A stretch of DNA of 33,564 nucleotides from an aff. Roholtiella sp. LEGE 12411 (GTDB lineage Bacteria; Cyanobacteriota; Cyanobacteriia; Cyanobacteriales; Nostocaceae), in NCBI RefSeq assembly GCF_015206995.1, contig NZ_JADEXR010000055.1, forward strand, positions 1 through 33,564, in the 5' to 3' direction. This document shows positions 16,316 through 24,542 of this stretch, piece by piece. The position numbers and the translations under genes were made by a program. Positions within the stretch are counted from its first letter, which is position 1; each line of letters begins with the position of its first letter. The notes below the pieces were generated by a model. It was not told the DNA's origin and did no database searches. It saw nothing but the letters and a program-made list of their open reading frames with translations.

Positions 16316-16906
16316 GAAATTGAGATAAACCCAATATTAAAGGTCGTTTTTTCCTACAGTAGCAAATTTAGCTAAAAATTGATGTAAATTTGTTACTATT
16401 GACATCATTTTGAGAATCTTCTGTTGCTCGTCTGTCTTTAGTCAACGTTGGATCGTTAGTTTTTCTCTTCCTCAAGTAACATAAGCGAGATAACAGCAAT
16501 GTTTGGTAGCTTCTACTTGACAATTGAACATGGTCAGCAAAAAAATGCCATTTTGACACAAATTTTTTATTTAAATAACTTATTTGTATTTTTTTAAAGA
16601 TAAATAAAAGTTATAACTTTGCTCTAATATTGACATTAAGAAATATATTTGATATTTGTTAATGTTTGGGATGAAATTGACAAACACTCAATACCAGCGG
16701 TTAGTTGTTTGTAATCAATGCCAAAAACGCTGGTAAAATCAAGCTCCTCAGTACACTAGCCAAATAGAAGTAATTAATAGTTAGCAATTACCCCATTAAC
16801 CTGAGTAAGAAGCTTTGGATGTCTATAATCTTTATACAGGCGTCCAAAAGCTTAGCCTGTGCTAAAATCAGCGTACCGGCACGACGCAGGTGATGGGAAA
16901 AATGCC
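16316..16906. promoter_or_regulatory. Long leader and promoter region upstream of clpC
   Basis: A 590-nt AT-rich gap. Visible structure: TACCAGCG (16692-16699) pairs with CGCTGGTA (16728-16735); AAGCTTTGGATG (16810-16821) pairs imperfectly with CGTCCAAAAGCTT (16841-16853), with a TATAAT box (16824-16829) in its loop. No CIRCE operator was seen. A 63-codon minus-strand frame at 16368-16559 has no recognisable product. An in-frame GTG at 16859 would add 16 residues to ClpC, but they do not match the family N-terminus. Confidence 0.45.
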
Positions 16907-19378
16907 ATGTTTGAACGCTTCACAGAAAAAGCCATTAAGGTAATCATGCTGGCCCAAGAAGAGGCCCGCCGTTTAGGCCACAATTTTGTCGGCACCGAAC
17001 AGATCCTCTTGGGTCTGATCGGTGAAGGCACTGGTGTGGCCGCCAAGGTGCTGAAATCAATGGGTGTCAATCTCAAAGATGCTCGAATTGAAGTTGAAAA
17101 AATTATAGGACGAGGCTCAGGCTTTGTTGCTGTGGAAATTCCATTTACGCCACGGGCAAAGCGAGTTTTAGAACTATCCTTGGAAGAAGCACGCCAACTG
17201 GGGCATAACTACATCGGCACCGAGCATCTGCTGTTGGGCCTAATCCGAGAAGGGGAAGGTGTAGCAGCCAGGGTGCTAGAAAACCTCGGTGTGGATTTAT
17301 CTAAGGTAAGAACCCAAGTAATCCGCATGTTGGGAGAAACTGCTGAAGTTTCACCAGGCGGTTCATCCGGTCGCACAAAAACCCCGACTTTGGATGAGTT
17401 TGGCTCGAACCTCACCCAAATGGCAACAGACAACAAGCTCGATCCAGTGGTGGGACGCGCCAAAGAAATTGAGCGGGTGATTCAGATATTGGGTCGCCGG
17501 ACGAAAAATAACCCAGTGTTAATTGGGGAACCAGGTGTTGGTAAAACCGCGATCGCTGAAGGTTTAGCATCACGTATTGCCAACAAAGATGTCCCTGACA
17601 TCCTGGAAGATAAGCGTGTGGTGACGCTAGATATCGGTTTGCTTGTTGCAGGAACTAAATACCGGGGTGAATTTGAAGAACGTCTGAAAAAAATCATGGA
17701 TGAAATCCGCTCTGCGGGTAATGTCATCCTAGTGATTGACGAAGTTCACACCTTAATTGGTGCAGGTGCAGCAGAAGGTGCTATCGATGCGGCGAATATC
17801 CTCAAGCCAGCTTTGGCAAGAGGTGAATTGCAGTGCATCGGCGCGACAACCCTAGATGAATATCGCAAACACATCGAGCGGGATGCAGCTCTTGAGCGTC
17901 GTTTCCAACCAGTAATGGTCGGCGAACCCACTGTAGATGAGACAATTGAAATTTTGTATGGTCTGCGCGAGCGCTACGAGCAACACCACAAGCTGAAAAT
18001 CTCTGATGAAGCATTGGTGGCGGCGGCTAAGTTATCTGATCGTTACATTAGCGATCGCTACCTCCCAGATAAAGCAATCGATTTGGTTGATGAAGCTGGT
18101 TCTCGGGTACGCTTGATTAACTCCCAACTGCCACCCGCAGCCAAGGAGTTAGACAAAGAACTGCGTCAGATCTTAAAGGAAAAAGATGATGCAGTCCGCT
18201 CTCAAGACTTTGATCGAGCTGGAGAACTGCGCGATCGCGAGATGGAAATCAAAGCAGAAATTCGCGCGATCGCTCAAAGCAAAACCAATGCAGCTGGCAC
18301 AGAAAGCGAAGAACCCGTAGTTACAGAAGAAGACATTGCCCACATTGTCGCCTCCTGGACTGGGGTGCCGGTGAACAAACTCACCGAATCTGAATCTGAA
18401 AAGCTGCTGCACATGGAAGACACCCTACATCAGCGTCTTATTGGCCAAGACGAAGCTGTGAGGGCAGTTTCACGGGCAATTCGCCGTGCTCGTGTCGGTT
18501 TGAAAAATCCCAATCGACCTATTGCTAGCTTTGTCTTCTCCGGGCCTACTGGTGTGGGTAAAACAGAGTTGGCGAAGTCATTAGCATCTTACTTCTTCGG
18601 TTCCGAAGAAGCGATGATCCGCTTGGATATGTCGGAATACATGGAGCGTCATACCGTCAGCAAGCTGATCGGTTCGCCTCCTGGTTATGTTGGTTATAAC
18701 GAAGGCGGTCAACTAACCGAAGCCGTGCGGCGACGTCCTTACACTGTGGTGCTCTTTGACGAAATCGAAAAAGCACACCCCGATGTGTTCAACATGTTGC
18801 TGCAAATTTTGGAAGACGGTCGGTTAACCGATGCTAAGGGACGCACGGTGGACTTCAAGAACACCTTGCTGATTTTAACTTCCAATATTGGTTCTAAGGT
18901 AATTGAAAAAGGCGGCAGCGGTATCGGCTTTGAATTCTCCGGAGAAGATGCGAGCGAGTCAACTTACAACCGGATTCGCTCTTTGGTGAACGAAGAACTC
19001 AAGCAGTACTTCCGTCCAGAGTTCCTCAACCGACTCGATGAAATTATCGTCTTCCGTCAGTTGAGCAAGCCAGAGGTGACACAAATCGCCGAAATTATGC
19101 TCAAGGAAGTGTTTGGTCGTCTGACCGAAAAAGGTATCACCTTAGAAGTCACCGATCGTTTCAAAGACCGCTTAATCGAAGAAGGTTACAGCCCCAGCTA
19201 CGGCGCAAGACCTCTGCGTCGAGCGATTATGCGCTTGTTAGAAGATAGCCTAGCAGAAGAAATTCTGTCTGGTCGCATCAAGGATGGCGATACAGCCGTC
19301 GTTGATGTCGATGACACTGGCAAGGTTCAGGTAAGTTCTCAACAGCGCCGGGAATTATTACCCCAAGTGGTTGAGTAA
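16907..19378 (+). CDS. clpC: ATP-dependent Clp protease ATPase subunit ClpC
   Basis: From ATG 16907 ([20 protein letters not shown]) the product has 823 aa, the usual ClpC length. Domain order: two Clp_N repeats ([14 protein letters not shown] and [14 protein letters not shown]), first AAA+ module (Walker [10 protein letters not shown], Walker [12 protein letters not shown]), a UVR coiled-coil motif in the middle (about [15 protein letters not shown]), second AAA+ module ([23 protein letters not shown]) and the ClpB D2-small domain. It unfolds substrates and feeds them to the ClpP/ClpR protease; cyanobacterial ClpC is essential and also takes part in protein import in plastids. An IGF/LGF-like loop for ClpP docking is expected in the D2 module ([10 protein letters not shown] region). 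Upstream is a long structured leader; a strong terminator follows. Confidence 0.97.
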   Translation: MFERFTEKAIKVIMLAQEEARRLGHNFVGTEQILLGLIGEGTGVAAKVLKSMGVNLKDARIEVEKIIGRGSGFVAVEIPFTPRAKRVLELSLEEARQLGHNYIGTEHLLLGLIREGEGVAARVLENLGVDLSKVRTQVIRMLGETAEVSPGGSSGRTKTPTLDEFGSNLTQMATDNKLDPVVGRAKEIERVIQILGRRTKNNPVLIGEPGVGKTAIAEGLASRIANKDVPDILEDKRVVTLDIGLLVAGTKYRGEFEERLKKIMDEIRSAGNVILVIDEVHTLIGAGAAEGAIDAANILKPALARGELQCIGATTLDEYRKHIERDAALERRFQPVMVGEPTVDETIEILYGLRERYEQHHKLKISDEALVAAAKLSDRYISDRYLPDKAIDLVDEAGSRVRLINSQLPPAAKELDKELRQILKEKDDAVRSQDFDRAGELRDREMEIKAEIRAIAQSKTNAAGTESEEPVVTEEDIAHIVASWTGVPVNKLTESESEKLLHMEDTLHQRLIGQDEAVRAVSRAIRRARVGLKNPNRPIASFVFSGPTGVGKTELAKSLASYFFGSEEAMIRLDMSEYMERHTVSKLIGSPPGYVGYNEGGQLTEAVRRRPYTVVLFDEIEKAHPDVFNMLLQILEDGRLTDAKGRTVDFKNTLLILTSNIGSKVIEKGGSGIGFEFSGEDASESTYNRIRSLVNEELKQYFRPEFLNRLDEIIVFRQLSKPEVTQIAEIMLKEVFGRLTEKGITLEVTDRFKDRLIEEGYSPSYGARPLRRAIMRLLEDSLAEEILSGRIKDGDTAVVDVDDTGKVQVSSQQRRELLPQVVE

Positions 19379-19419
19379 GTTTTGAAGTTTGAGGTTTAAA
19401 TCTCAAATAGAAAATTAGA

Positions 19420-19454
19420 AAACGGTAGAGTGTTTATTGCTCTACCGTTTTTTT
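19420..19454 (+). terminator. Rho-independent terminator of clpC
   Basis: AAACGGTAGAG (19420-19430) and CTCTACCGTTT (19440-19450) form a perfect 11-bp stem with a 9-nt loop and a T-run. The A-rich left arm also makes it able to stop the convergent retron transcript from the minus strand. Confidence 0.92.
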
Positions 19455-19482
19455 GACTCTCTGAGGCGAAAAATTATTTATA

Positions 19483-20412
19483 TTAATTGTTAGATATTTT
19501 ACGAACTCTTTTGTATATCTCTTGTACAAACCAGGATATTGCTTTTTGGATAGTCTCAAAATTTTCGCTTGAATAGTATAATTGCTTTGCATAAGGCCCC
19601 AATTCATTTAGTTGTGAATTTAAATCAGATTTACTACCATGAGTCTTTAAAGCTCTTAATTTATTCATATTCATTATTGTCAAAAAATTGTCTTTTAGAT
19701 GCTGCGTTTCCATATAGTTAGGTTTAATAATTTCAAAAAATATCTTAACTGATGCAGGAAGGCTTTGCTTTCGGATTTTTTCTATGTTTTTTCTATCAAT
19801 GTAGATGCCACCAATGTTTTTTAAATTTTCTGATTTGATGGCAGAATTTGGCACAGTTACACATATTTGCGGTAAATCCCAGTTACTATTTTTTCGCTTA
19901 TTATAAGATGATTGCACTCTATTATAAGCTTCTAAAAATGATTTATTATTTTCATTAATATATTTATATTCTTCATCAAAAAGAACTTCGATTGCAGATT
20001 CTAAAGTATTACGAGCAGACTCACAAAAAGTTGTAATCTGCTTTTTATCTCGGCATTCAGCCATATCTTTACTATATTTTTTTAAGTTATCAACCCAAGA
20101 TGAATAATTTGTATCCGTTATATATAAATAATCAATATAATATTTATCTGGTATCTTTGACTGTTTCTGAGTTTTTTGGAAATTTTCTTTATCAGTGTTA
20201 ATTGTAATGTTATCAATTGATTTATTAGTTAATGCTTGTGTTTCAGATAACTTAGAAATTTGCTCTGATAGTTGATTTATGTTACTAGAAAAATTCTCAT
20301 TTAATCTAATAAATTGACAATTTATTTCATTAGATAATAAATAAATATTACTTTTTAGGTCTTGAATTTCTTGTTTTAATTCTTCATCCATATAATATCC
20401 AGCATTGTGCAT
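19483..20412 (-). CDS. Putative retron effector, coiled-coil plus HEPN-like domain
   Basis: A 309-aa protein 9 nt downstream of the retron reverse transcriptase, so very likely its co-transcribed effector. I do not recognise the family as a whole. Visible parts: an N-terminal coiled coil (about 10-65; ELKQEIQDLKSNIYLLSNEI and similar heptads), a polar linker to about 88, then a helix-rich domain. CESARNTLESAIEVLF (130-145) looks like the first helices of HEPN domains, and NKLRALKTHG (about 250-259) has the R-x4-H arrangement (Arg253, His258) of the HEPN RNase active site, followed by a helical end ENFETIQKAISWFVQEIYKR. An RNase toxin held silent by RT and msDNA would fit retron biology; this is inference. 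A second in-frame ATG lies at 20391. The gene is strongly AT-rich and uses AT-rich codons, unlike its neighbours, suggesting transfer. Confidence 0.75.
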   Translation of the reverse strand: MHNAGYYMDEELKQEIQDLKSNIYLLSNEINCQFIRLNENFSSNINQLSEQISKLSETQALTNKSIDNITINTDKENFQKTQKQSKIPDKYYIDYLYITDTNYSSWVDNLKKYSKDMAECRDKKQITTFCESARNTLESAIEVLFDEEYKYINENNKSFLEAYNRVQSSYNKRKNSNWDLPQICVTVPNSAIKSENLKNIGGIYIDRKNIEKIRKQSLPASVKIFFEIIKPNYMETQHLKDNFLTIMNMNKLRALKTHGSKSDLNSQLNELGPYAKQLYYSSENFETIQKAISWFVQEIYKRVRKISNN

Positions 20413-20421
20413 TTAGACAAT

Positions 20422-21486
20422 TTACTGAGGTTTACTAATTTTAGTATAAAGCTCTAAATATTTTTTATAGATAGAATCATTTCTTCCCTTAACCATACCA
20501 ATAAACTCTATTTTGCCCCGAAGTACTTGTTTAAAATTTTGTTTATACTTGGCGGGTAATCTGCTTTGAGATTCATGCTTTTCTTGATACTCTTTTTCCA
20601 CAGCCTCAAGCCCAAATTTAGCCCAAGCATGAAGCATAGCACGAACCTGACGCACATACCTTCGGTCAACATTAGGAAATAGATTAGTCGTTAATCCCGT
20701 TACTTCTTGATGATTACCTTTGACTTGCAGTCGATTTTTATGATTATTTACCTCAAATCCGTTCTCATCAATAATTGATATTAATCTATTACCAATAAAA
20801 ATTTTATTTACATCTTCTTGACCTACTATATATGCTAATTGTTCAGGGAACTTAGGTAAAGTTGTTGAAAAAGTAATATCATCTGCATACCTTGTATAAG
20901 TCGCTTTGTACTCTTTAGCTAAACGTTGCAATTGACTATCCATCTTGGCACAAATCATATTAGTCACGGTGGGTGAAGTTGGTGCGCCTTGAGGTAACTG
21001 ATTGTTATGACAACAAATCTGAGCTAAAACTGTCGCTACATCTGGATGCAAACCATAGGGTGCAGCCATAAACATACCCCGGACTCGACCAAAATTAATC
21101 GACGAAAAAAAATCAGTTAAATCAAGATTTAGAACATAGCGTTTTTTAGTATGAGCTTGAGCATTAGTTACAATGTTTTTTCCCCTCACAAACCCATGCA
21201 CTGATGGTTTTATCTCATACACTGTTTGTAAAACTTGATTAAGTTTTTTCTGAATAATTTTAAGTGCAGTTATCGGAGTTGATATCTGACGAATACCACC
21301 AGACTTTTTAGCTATCTCAAAAGTTATATAACGTTTGTCAGATTCAACAAGATATATATGATAAACAAGACGAGAATAGGAAACCTCTAAAAGGTCAGCT
21401 ATATCCATTGGTTGTTTGAGAGAGTAAAATTTCTCTCGTAAAGATTCGGGGCTATCTGCAAGAAGCAACTGAGAGTTTTTTTTCAC
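20422..21486 (-). CDS. Retron-type reverse transcriptase
   Basis: The 354-aa product has all catalytic RT blocks: NLDLTDFFSSI (first Asp, about 120-130), QLPQGAPTSPTVTN (163-176), and TRYADDITFS with YADD at 200-203. It also has the two retron-specific marks: NAXXH in region X (NAQAH, 108-112) and VTG in region Y (EVTGLTTN, VTG at 262-264), and the retron thumb end RGKIEFIGMVKG. There is no maturase or HNH domain, which argues against a group II intron. Retron RTs copy part of a cognate RNA (msr-msd) into msDNA joined to a branching G. Such an RNA is visible 114 nt upstream (21601-21739), and an effector gene follows 9 nt downstream. Confidence 0.95.
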   Translation of the reverse strand: MKKNSQLLLADSPESLREKFYSLKQPMDIADLLEVSYSRLVYHIYLVESDKRYITFEIAKKSGGIRQISTPITALKIIQKKLNQVLQTVYEIKPSVHGFVRGKNIVTNAQAHTKKRYVLNLDLTDFFSSINFGRVRGMFMAAPYGLHPDVATVLAQICCHNNQLPQGAPTSPTVTNMICAKMDSQLQRLAKEYKATYTRYADDITFSTTLPKFPEQLAYIVGQEDVNKIFIGNRLISIIDENGFEVNNHKNRLQVKGNHQEVTGLTTNLFPNVDRRYVRQVRAMLHAWAKFGLEAVEKEYQEKHESQSRLPAKYKQNFKQVLRGKIEFIGMVKGRNDSIYKKYLELYTKISKPQ

Positions 21487-21600
21487 TTTGTCCCCTGAGT
21501 TATCCTTAATCAGCTATCCTTTGAGCGATGTAACAGCCATATTTAGATTTAGCCTTGACACAGATATCATGCTAATTTCTACAATTGGAAATAAAAAAAT

Positions 21601-21739
21601 ATCACTTGCGGGTGTATTCTCGCCTATTCGGATAAGGATCAAGAGGCAATTTAGAAGACTAAAAACCTCGTAAAGCTGACCGTGAAATACACCGTCGCAG
21701 GATCAACAACGGAAATCAATACTTATTCCCGCAAGTGAT
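21601..21739 (-). ncRNA. Predicted retron msr-msd RNA
   Basis: On the minus strand, 5' of the RT gene, ATCACTTGCGGG (21739-21728, a1) and CCCGCAAGTGAT (21612-21601, a2) are perfect 12-bp complements bounding a 139-nt transcript region, as in known retron RNAs. After a1 comes a msr-like hairpin, CCGTTG/CGACGG with one G-U pair and a 9-nt loop (minus-strand, about 21713-21693). The msd part has a basal stem TGTATT/AATACA (21691-21686 with 21618-21613, abutting a2) and a tip hairpin GAGG-TT-TTTAG/CTAAA-TTG-CCTC (21669-21643) with loop TCTT. The branching G should lie just 3' of a1, possibly in AATAAG; the exact residue cannot be fixed by eye. Confidence 0.82.
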
Positions 21740-22011
21740 TGAAGTGGTTTGTCTAAGAAATCATTGCTTACAACTGATTCAGACTTACCTTTAGGTAATT
21801 TTACAGGCAAATGGTCTCAAAGTATTAGGTGAAAATAACTAAATAAGTGGTAGGTTGGGCTGAACAATAAAGAAATCCAACAAATTACATTGGTAGCGTT
21901 GGGGTTTCGTGCCTCAGACCAACTTATATAAATTTTTGTTCTTATCGTAATTGTGGAATCTAGCTGTTTTCAGTGTAAATCCTGGAAATACAAAACACTT
22001 AACCCTTAATC
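21740..22011. promoter_or_regulatory. Divergent region between retron RNA and the next small gene
   Basis: About 270 nt that should hold the retron promoter (minus) and the promoter of the gene at 22012 (plus). TTACCTTTAGGTAA near 21785-21798 is a palindrome (TTACC/GGTAA) that could be an operator or hairpin. No reading frame. Confidence 0.4.
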
Positions 22012-22350
22012 ATGAGTGGAATTAATCGTCAAATTAGCCTTGACGTTAGACAAGTTGCCAAGCACATAGCAGGTACACCTCAAAGTCAAAGACTTCTCAA
22101 ACGAGGACTTGCCGCTCATGTATTTAACGATGAACCTACAATGAATAGAGTTACTCAAGCCATAATAGAAAATGGGCAGTTCACAGGAATGATTCGAGGA
22201 TATGACCGTTATGGGATGTTTTTTAATGAACCAATAGGTTATAGAATCAGTCCAGATGGTAGCCGTATTCTACTTTACTATGGGGAGATAAAAATTAATG
22301 CAGACGACCAATACCACATCATCCCCCGCACAAGACCTAGTGAAGAATAA
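22012..22350 (+). CDS. Small toxin-like protein, family not recognised
   Basis: A 112-aa protein. The end section, RVTQAIIENGQFTGMIRGYD, then YGMFFNEPIGYRISPDG and LYYGEIKINADDQYHIIPRT, has the small beta-rich layout of RNase-type toxin domains (BECR/CdiA-CT style), with a His in AAHVFNDEPTMNR ahead of it as in such domains. I cannot name the family and no catalytic set is proven. The next gene begins inside its last 53 nt in another frame, as immunity or antitoxin partners often do. The first residues MSGINRQISLDVRQVAKH have no signal peptide. The ATG at 22012 has no strong ribosome site. Confidence 0.65.
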   Translation: MSGINRQISLDVRQVAKHIAGTPQSQRLLKRGLAAHVFNDEPTMNRVTQAIIENGQFTGMIRGYDRYGMFFNEPIGYRISPDGSRILLYYGEIKINADDQYHIIPRTRPSEE

Positions 22351-22567
22351 CTGGGAATTTACAGAAGTATGGATAGATGCAATGTTATCCCCTCCGTACA
22401 TTCTTTTATTGCTTTGTGACAGTGAGCAAAACTGTAAAATTTATGACCCAGCGCAGGGTTATAAAATTGTATTTTCTAGTAATGACTATAATGCAGCCAA
22501 GTTATGGTTACTAGAAGATGAGTATGAACCAATTGAAGGTAGGCTTTTAGCTGCGGAATTCGCCTAA
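22298..22567 (+). CDS. Small overlapping partner protein, possible immunity/antitoxin
   Basis: An 89-aa acidic protein that starts within the previous gene (53-nt overlap, different frame), with GGGGAG 11-13 nt before its ATG. It contains WIDAMLSPPYILLLLCD and YDPAQGYKIVFSSNDYNAAK, then an acidic helix LWLLEDEYEPIEGRLLAAE. No known domain recognised. The overlap makes translational coupling likely and points to a function tied to the upstream protein. The Ile/Leu-rich core is a folded strand or helix rather than a membrane segment, being only about 8 residues long. Confidence 0.6.
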   Translation: MQTTNTTSSPAQDLVKNNWEFTEVWIDAMLSPPYILLLLCDSEQNCKIYDPAQGYKIVFSSNDYNAAKLWLLEDEYEPIEGRLLAAEFA

Positions 22568-22581
22568 GTTCCTTGAAAGTT

Positions 22582-22914
22582 ATGAGAGATTAGCTGGCTA
22601 ATTTTGATCCAACAGTGGGAGCAGAAATTAAAAAAATCCGACCTGCTGTGGTGGTAATCTCCGATGGTGTTGGTAAATTACCTATTAAATTAGTCGCACC
22701 AATCACTGACTAGAAGGAATATTACACTGGCAATATCTGCCATATCAAAATCGAAGCAGATACTAAAAATAGTTTGACAAAAGCTTCTGCTGTAAATGTT
22801 TTACAATTGCGCGGTATGGATGTGCAAAGATTCATCCATAAAATTGGAGAATGTTCGACTGAAATTATGGAGGAAATAGCTACAGCTGTTGCTGCGGTAG
22901 TTGAGTATTTTTGA
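22582..22914 (+). pseudogene. mazF/pemK-type toxin gene inactivated by two stop codons
   Basis: Read from ATG 22582 the frame gives MRD-stop-LANFDPTVGAEIKKIRP, AVVVISDGVGKLPIKLVAPITD, stop, KEYYTGNICHIKIEADTKN, SLTKASAVNVLQLRGMDVQR, FIHKIGECSTEI and so on to a stop at 22912. This is a MazF/PemK endoribonuclease: WLANFDP, RPAVVV, and QLR marks. Both internal stops are TAG (22591-22593 and 22711-22713) where Trp codons (TGG) are expected, so each is a single G-to-A change. The rest of the frame is intact over 333 nt, implying a recent loss of function. No mazE-like gene is evident before it. Confidence 0.85.
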
Positions 22915-23377
22915 TAAATCGTTTTTGTTTCTTTCGCTATGGCAGGTTTATCAGCAATCCTTTAAAAAGGCTAAATACGTTGATTTAACTTACGCGATCG
23001 CACACAATTATCTATTGACATAGAATCAACATAAATCAGGAATTAAGGAGTAACTCGTTATCTCTCTCTACCAGCCGGTGACTGTTTTTTTAAGAGAAGG
23101 AGGCAAAACTGAAAATAAGCTAGAACCTTGCTTTATAATTGCAGCAATAAAGATTAGGAAATTTAATAATCTATCTAGTAGTCCTAATCTTCAGCTTATA
23201 TCGCCTTAGCAGGTTATAGTTTATGCACACTAGTTTTGCTTAATTTTGGTAGATGCGATAAGTGTATTACTAATATTTGTATGGGTTGATGTAAAACCCA
23301 GCTTGCTTACAAGTATACCTTTAACGCCAAAATAATCAAGGTATTTGTCCCACTTTTTGAATTGGCTGAAAACCTCT
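22915..23377. other. Intergenic region before lepB
   Basis: About 460 nt. It contains a HIP1 octamer (near 22995), a 9-bp inverted repeat AGATTAGGA (23151-23159) with TCCTAATCT (23182-23190), and a small TGGGTT/AACCCA hairpin near 23283-23301. No gene was recognised. Confidence 0.4.
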
Positions 23378-23950
23378 ATGACTCCTCACGAAAGTGATGC
23401 AAAAGAAGCTACCGCGTCATCAAAAGTATGGCGTGATTGGCAAGAAAATCTGACTCTAATTGCGATCGCCTTGTGTTTGGCACTCCTGATCCGGACTTTT
23501 ATTGCCGAACCTCGTTATATACCTTCTGACTCAATGTTACCTACCTTACATACGGGCGATCGCCTGGTAGTGGAAAAAATATCCTACCGTTTTCACTCTC
23601 CCATAACTGGCGATATTATTGTTTTTCAGCCCCCCGCAGAACTACAACGTCGGGGATATCCCAAAGACCAAGCCTTCATCAAGCGGGTAATTGGTAAGCC
23701 TGGAGAGGTAATTGGTGTTGCTTCAGGCAAAGTATATCTCAACGGTCAACCCTTACTAGAAGATTACATTGCTGAACCACCAAATAAGCCTTTCCTACCA
23801 GTGAAAGTCCCTGAAGACGAGTTTTTTGTTATGGGTGATAACCGCAACGATAGTAACGATTCTCGCTACTGGGGCTTTTTACCTAGTAAAAATATCATTG
23901 GTCGAGCAACATTTCGTTTTTGGCCTCTCGACCGCATTGGGTTCATTTAA
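23378..23950 (+). CDS. lepB: Signal peptidase I
   Basis: From ATG 23378 the protein has 190 aa. One N-terminal transmembrane segment (LTLIAIALCLALLIRTFIA) is followed by the catalytic serine in IPSDSMLPTL (Ser52) and catalytic lysine in AFIKRVIGKPGE (Lys102), then the GDNRNDSNDSRYWGF box. It cuts signal peptides from exported and thylakoid-targeted proteins at the trans side of the membrane; cyanobacteria usually have two LepB proteins. A TTG at 23345 would add 11 residues and is less likely. It is followed by a bidirectional hairpin and a convergent gene. Confidence 0.95.
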   Translation: MTPHESDAKEATASSKVWRDWQENLTLIAIALCLALLIRTFIAEPRYIPSDSMLPTLHTGDRLVVEKISYRFHSPITGDIIVFQPPAELQRRGYPKDQAFIKRVIGKPGEVIGVASGKVYLNGQPLLEDYIAEPPNKPFLPVKVPEDEFFVMGDNRNDSNDSRYWGFLPSKNIIGRATFRFWPLDRIGFI

Positions 23951-23952
23951 AG

Positions 23953-23995
23953 AGTTTGGAGTTATTTGAATTTAAAACTTATAACTCCCCAAACT
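23953..23995. terminator. Bidirectional terminator-like hairpin between lepB and the HHH gene
   Basis: AGTTTGGAGTTAT (23953-23965) pairs with ATAACTCCCCAAACT (23981-23995), with a 2-nt bulge; both flanks are A/T-rich. It lies between two convergent genes and touches the stop of the minus-strand gene. Confidence 0.65.
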
Positions 23996-24528
23996 TAAAA
24001 CCTTAAATAATACATCAGCTGGGCGATCGCATCACCAGGAAGTTCCAGTCGTCGCTGGAAATCAACTAGATTACGGTAAGGCCCAGCTGATAGCCGATTT
24101 TGCACCACTGCTTGGGCTAGAGAAAAATCTATAAATGGAATTTGTGCTAACTTCTCAACTGTTGCAGTATTCGGGTTAACTAAAACCGTAGAATTAGCTA
24201 GCGATTCGTCATCATAGTAACTAAAATTTAGCAGTGGCTTTAGTGGCTCTAGCCGCAGTAACGGCATACTCAAAGCCGCAGCGATATCTTCAATACAGTA
24301 AAATTTAACACCGGAACGTGAAAGTTCTACAAGCGATCGCGCTTGGTGAATTGACAAACCAGGTAAGCGCAACCAATCATCTACAGTTGCTTGATTGGCA
24401 TCAATGCGGATACCCAGTACTGCCGCTATCTGAATTTCTTCCCCAGATTGTAGCCGATAGTAAGGATCTTTGAGCAGCTGGGCACGGAGCTTTTGCAACT
24501 TGGGGTTCAAAGGTAGCCAATTGTTCAT
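23995..24528 (-). CDS. Helix-hairpin-helix (ComEA-like) protein
   Basis: A 177-aa protein from ATG 24528, or 183 aa from a TTG at 24546 that overlaps the upstream stop. Two HhH-like units can be seen: RIDANQATVDDWLRLPGLSI and LVNPNTATVEKLAQIPFIDF, both with the N-x-A-[ST]-x-[ED]-x-L pattern of ComEA/PsbU-type motifs. Such repeats bind DNA non-specifically or mediate protein contacts. There is no signal peptide or membrane anchor, unlike ComEA of competence, so a DNA-uptake role is not indicated. It follows the TM2-type gene by a short gap or overlap and is likely co-transcribed with it. Function unknown. Confidence 0.8.
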   Translation of the reverse strand: MNNWLPLNPKLQKLRAQLLKDPYYRLQSGEEIQIAAVLGIRIDANQATVDDWLRLPGLSIHQARSLVELSRSGVKFYCIEDIAAALSMPLLRLEPLKPLLNFSYYDDESLANSTVLVNPNTATVEKLAQIPFIDFSLAQAVVQNRLSAGPYRNLVDFQRRLELPGDAIAQLMYYLRF

Positions 24529-24542
24529 GATTGTCGCTTGCG

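Larger units (their letters stand above)
19483..21739 (-). other. Complete retron defence operon (RNA, RT, effector)
   Basis: Order on the minus strand: msr-msd RNA, reverse transcriptase, effector. The three parts lie within 2.3 kb, face one way, and end against the clpC terminator. Retrons are anti-phage systems in which RT-msDNA keeps an effector off until infection disturbs the complex. The two neighbouring loci on the right (22012-22914) are also toxin-like, so this is probably a defence island. Origin by transfer is suggested by low GC of the effector. Confidence 0.85.

Noticed and set aside
16368-16559. 63-aa minus-strand frame in the clpC leader
   Set aside because: No known domain and no ribosome site; AT-rich non-coding composition.
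21488-21673. 61-aa plus-strand frame opposite the retron leader
   Set aside because: It is antisense to the predicted msr-msd RNA and RT leader, with no recognisable product.
19483-21739. Group II intron or diversity-generating retroelement
   Set aside because: The RT has no maturase or endonuclease domain and no domain V-like hairpin was seen; no template/variable repeat pair was seen. NAXXH, VTG and a1/a2 fit a retron.
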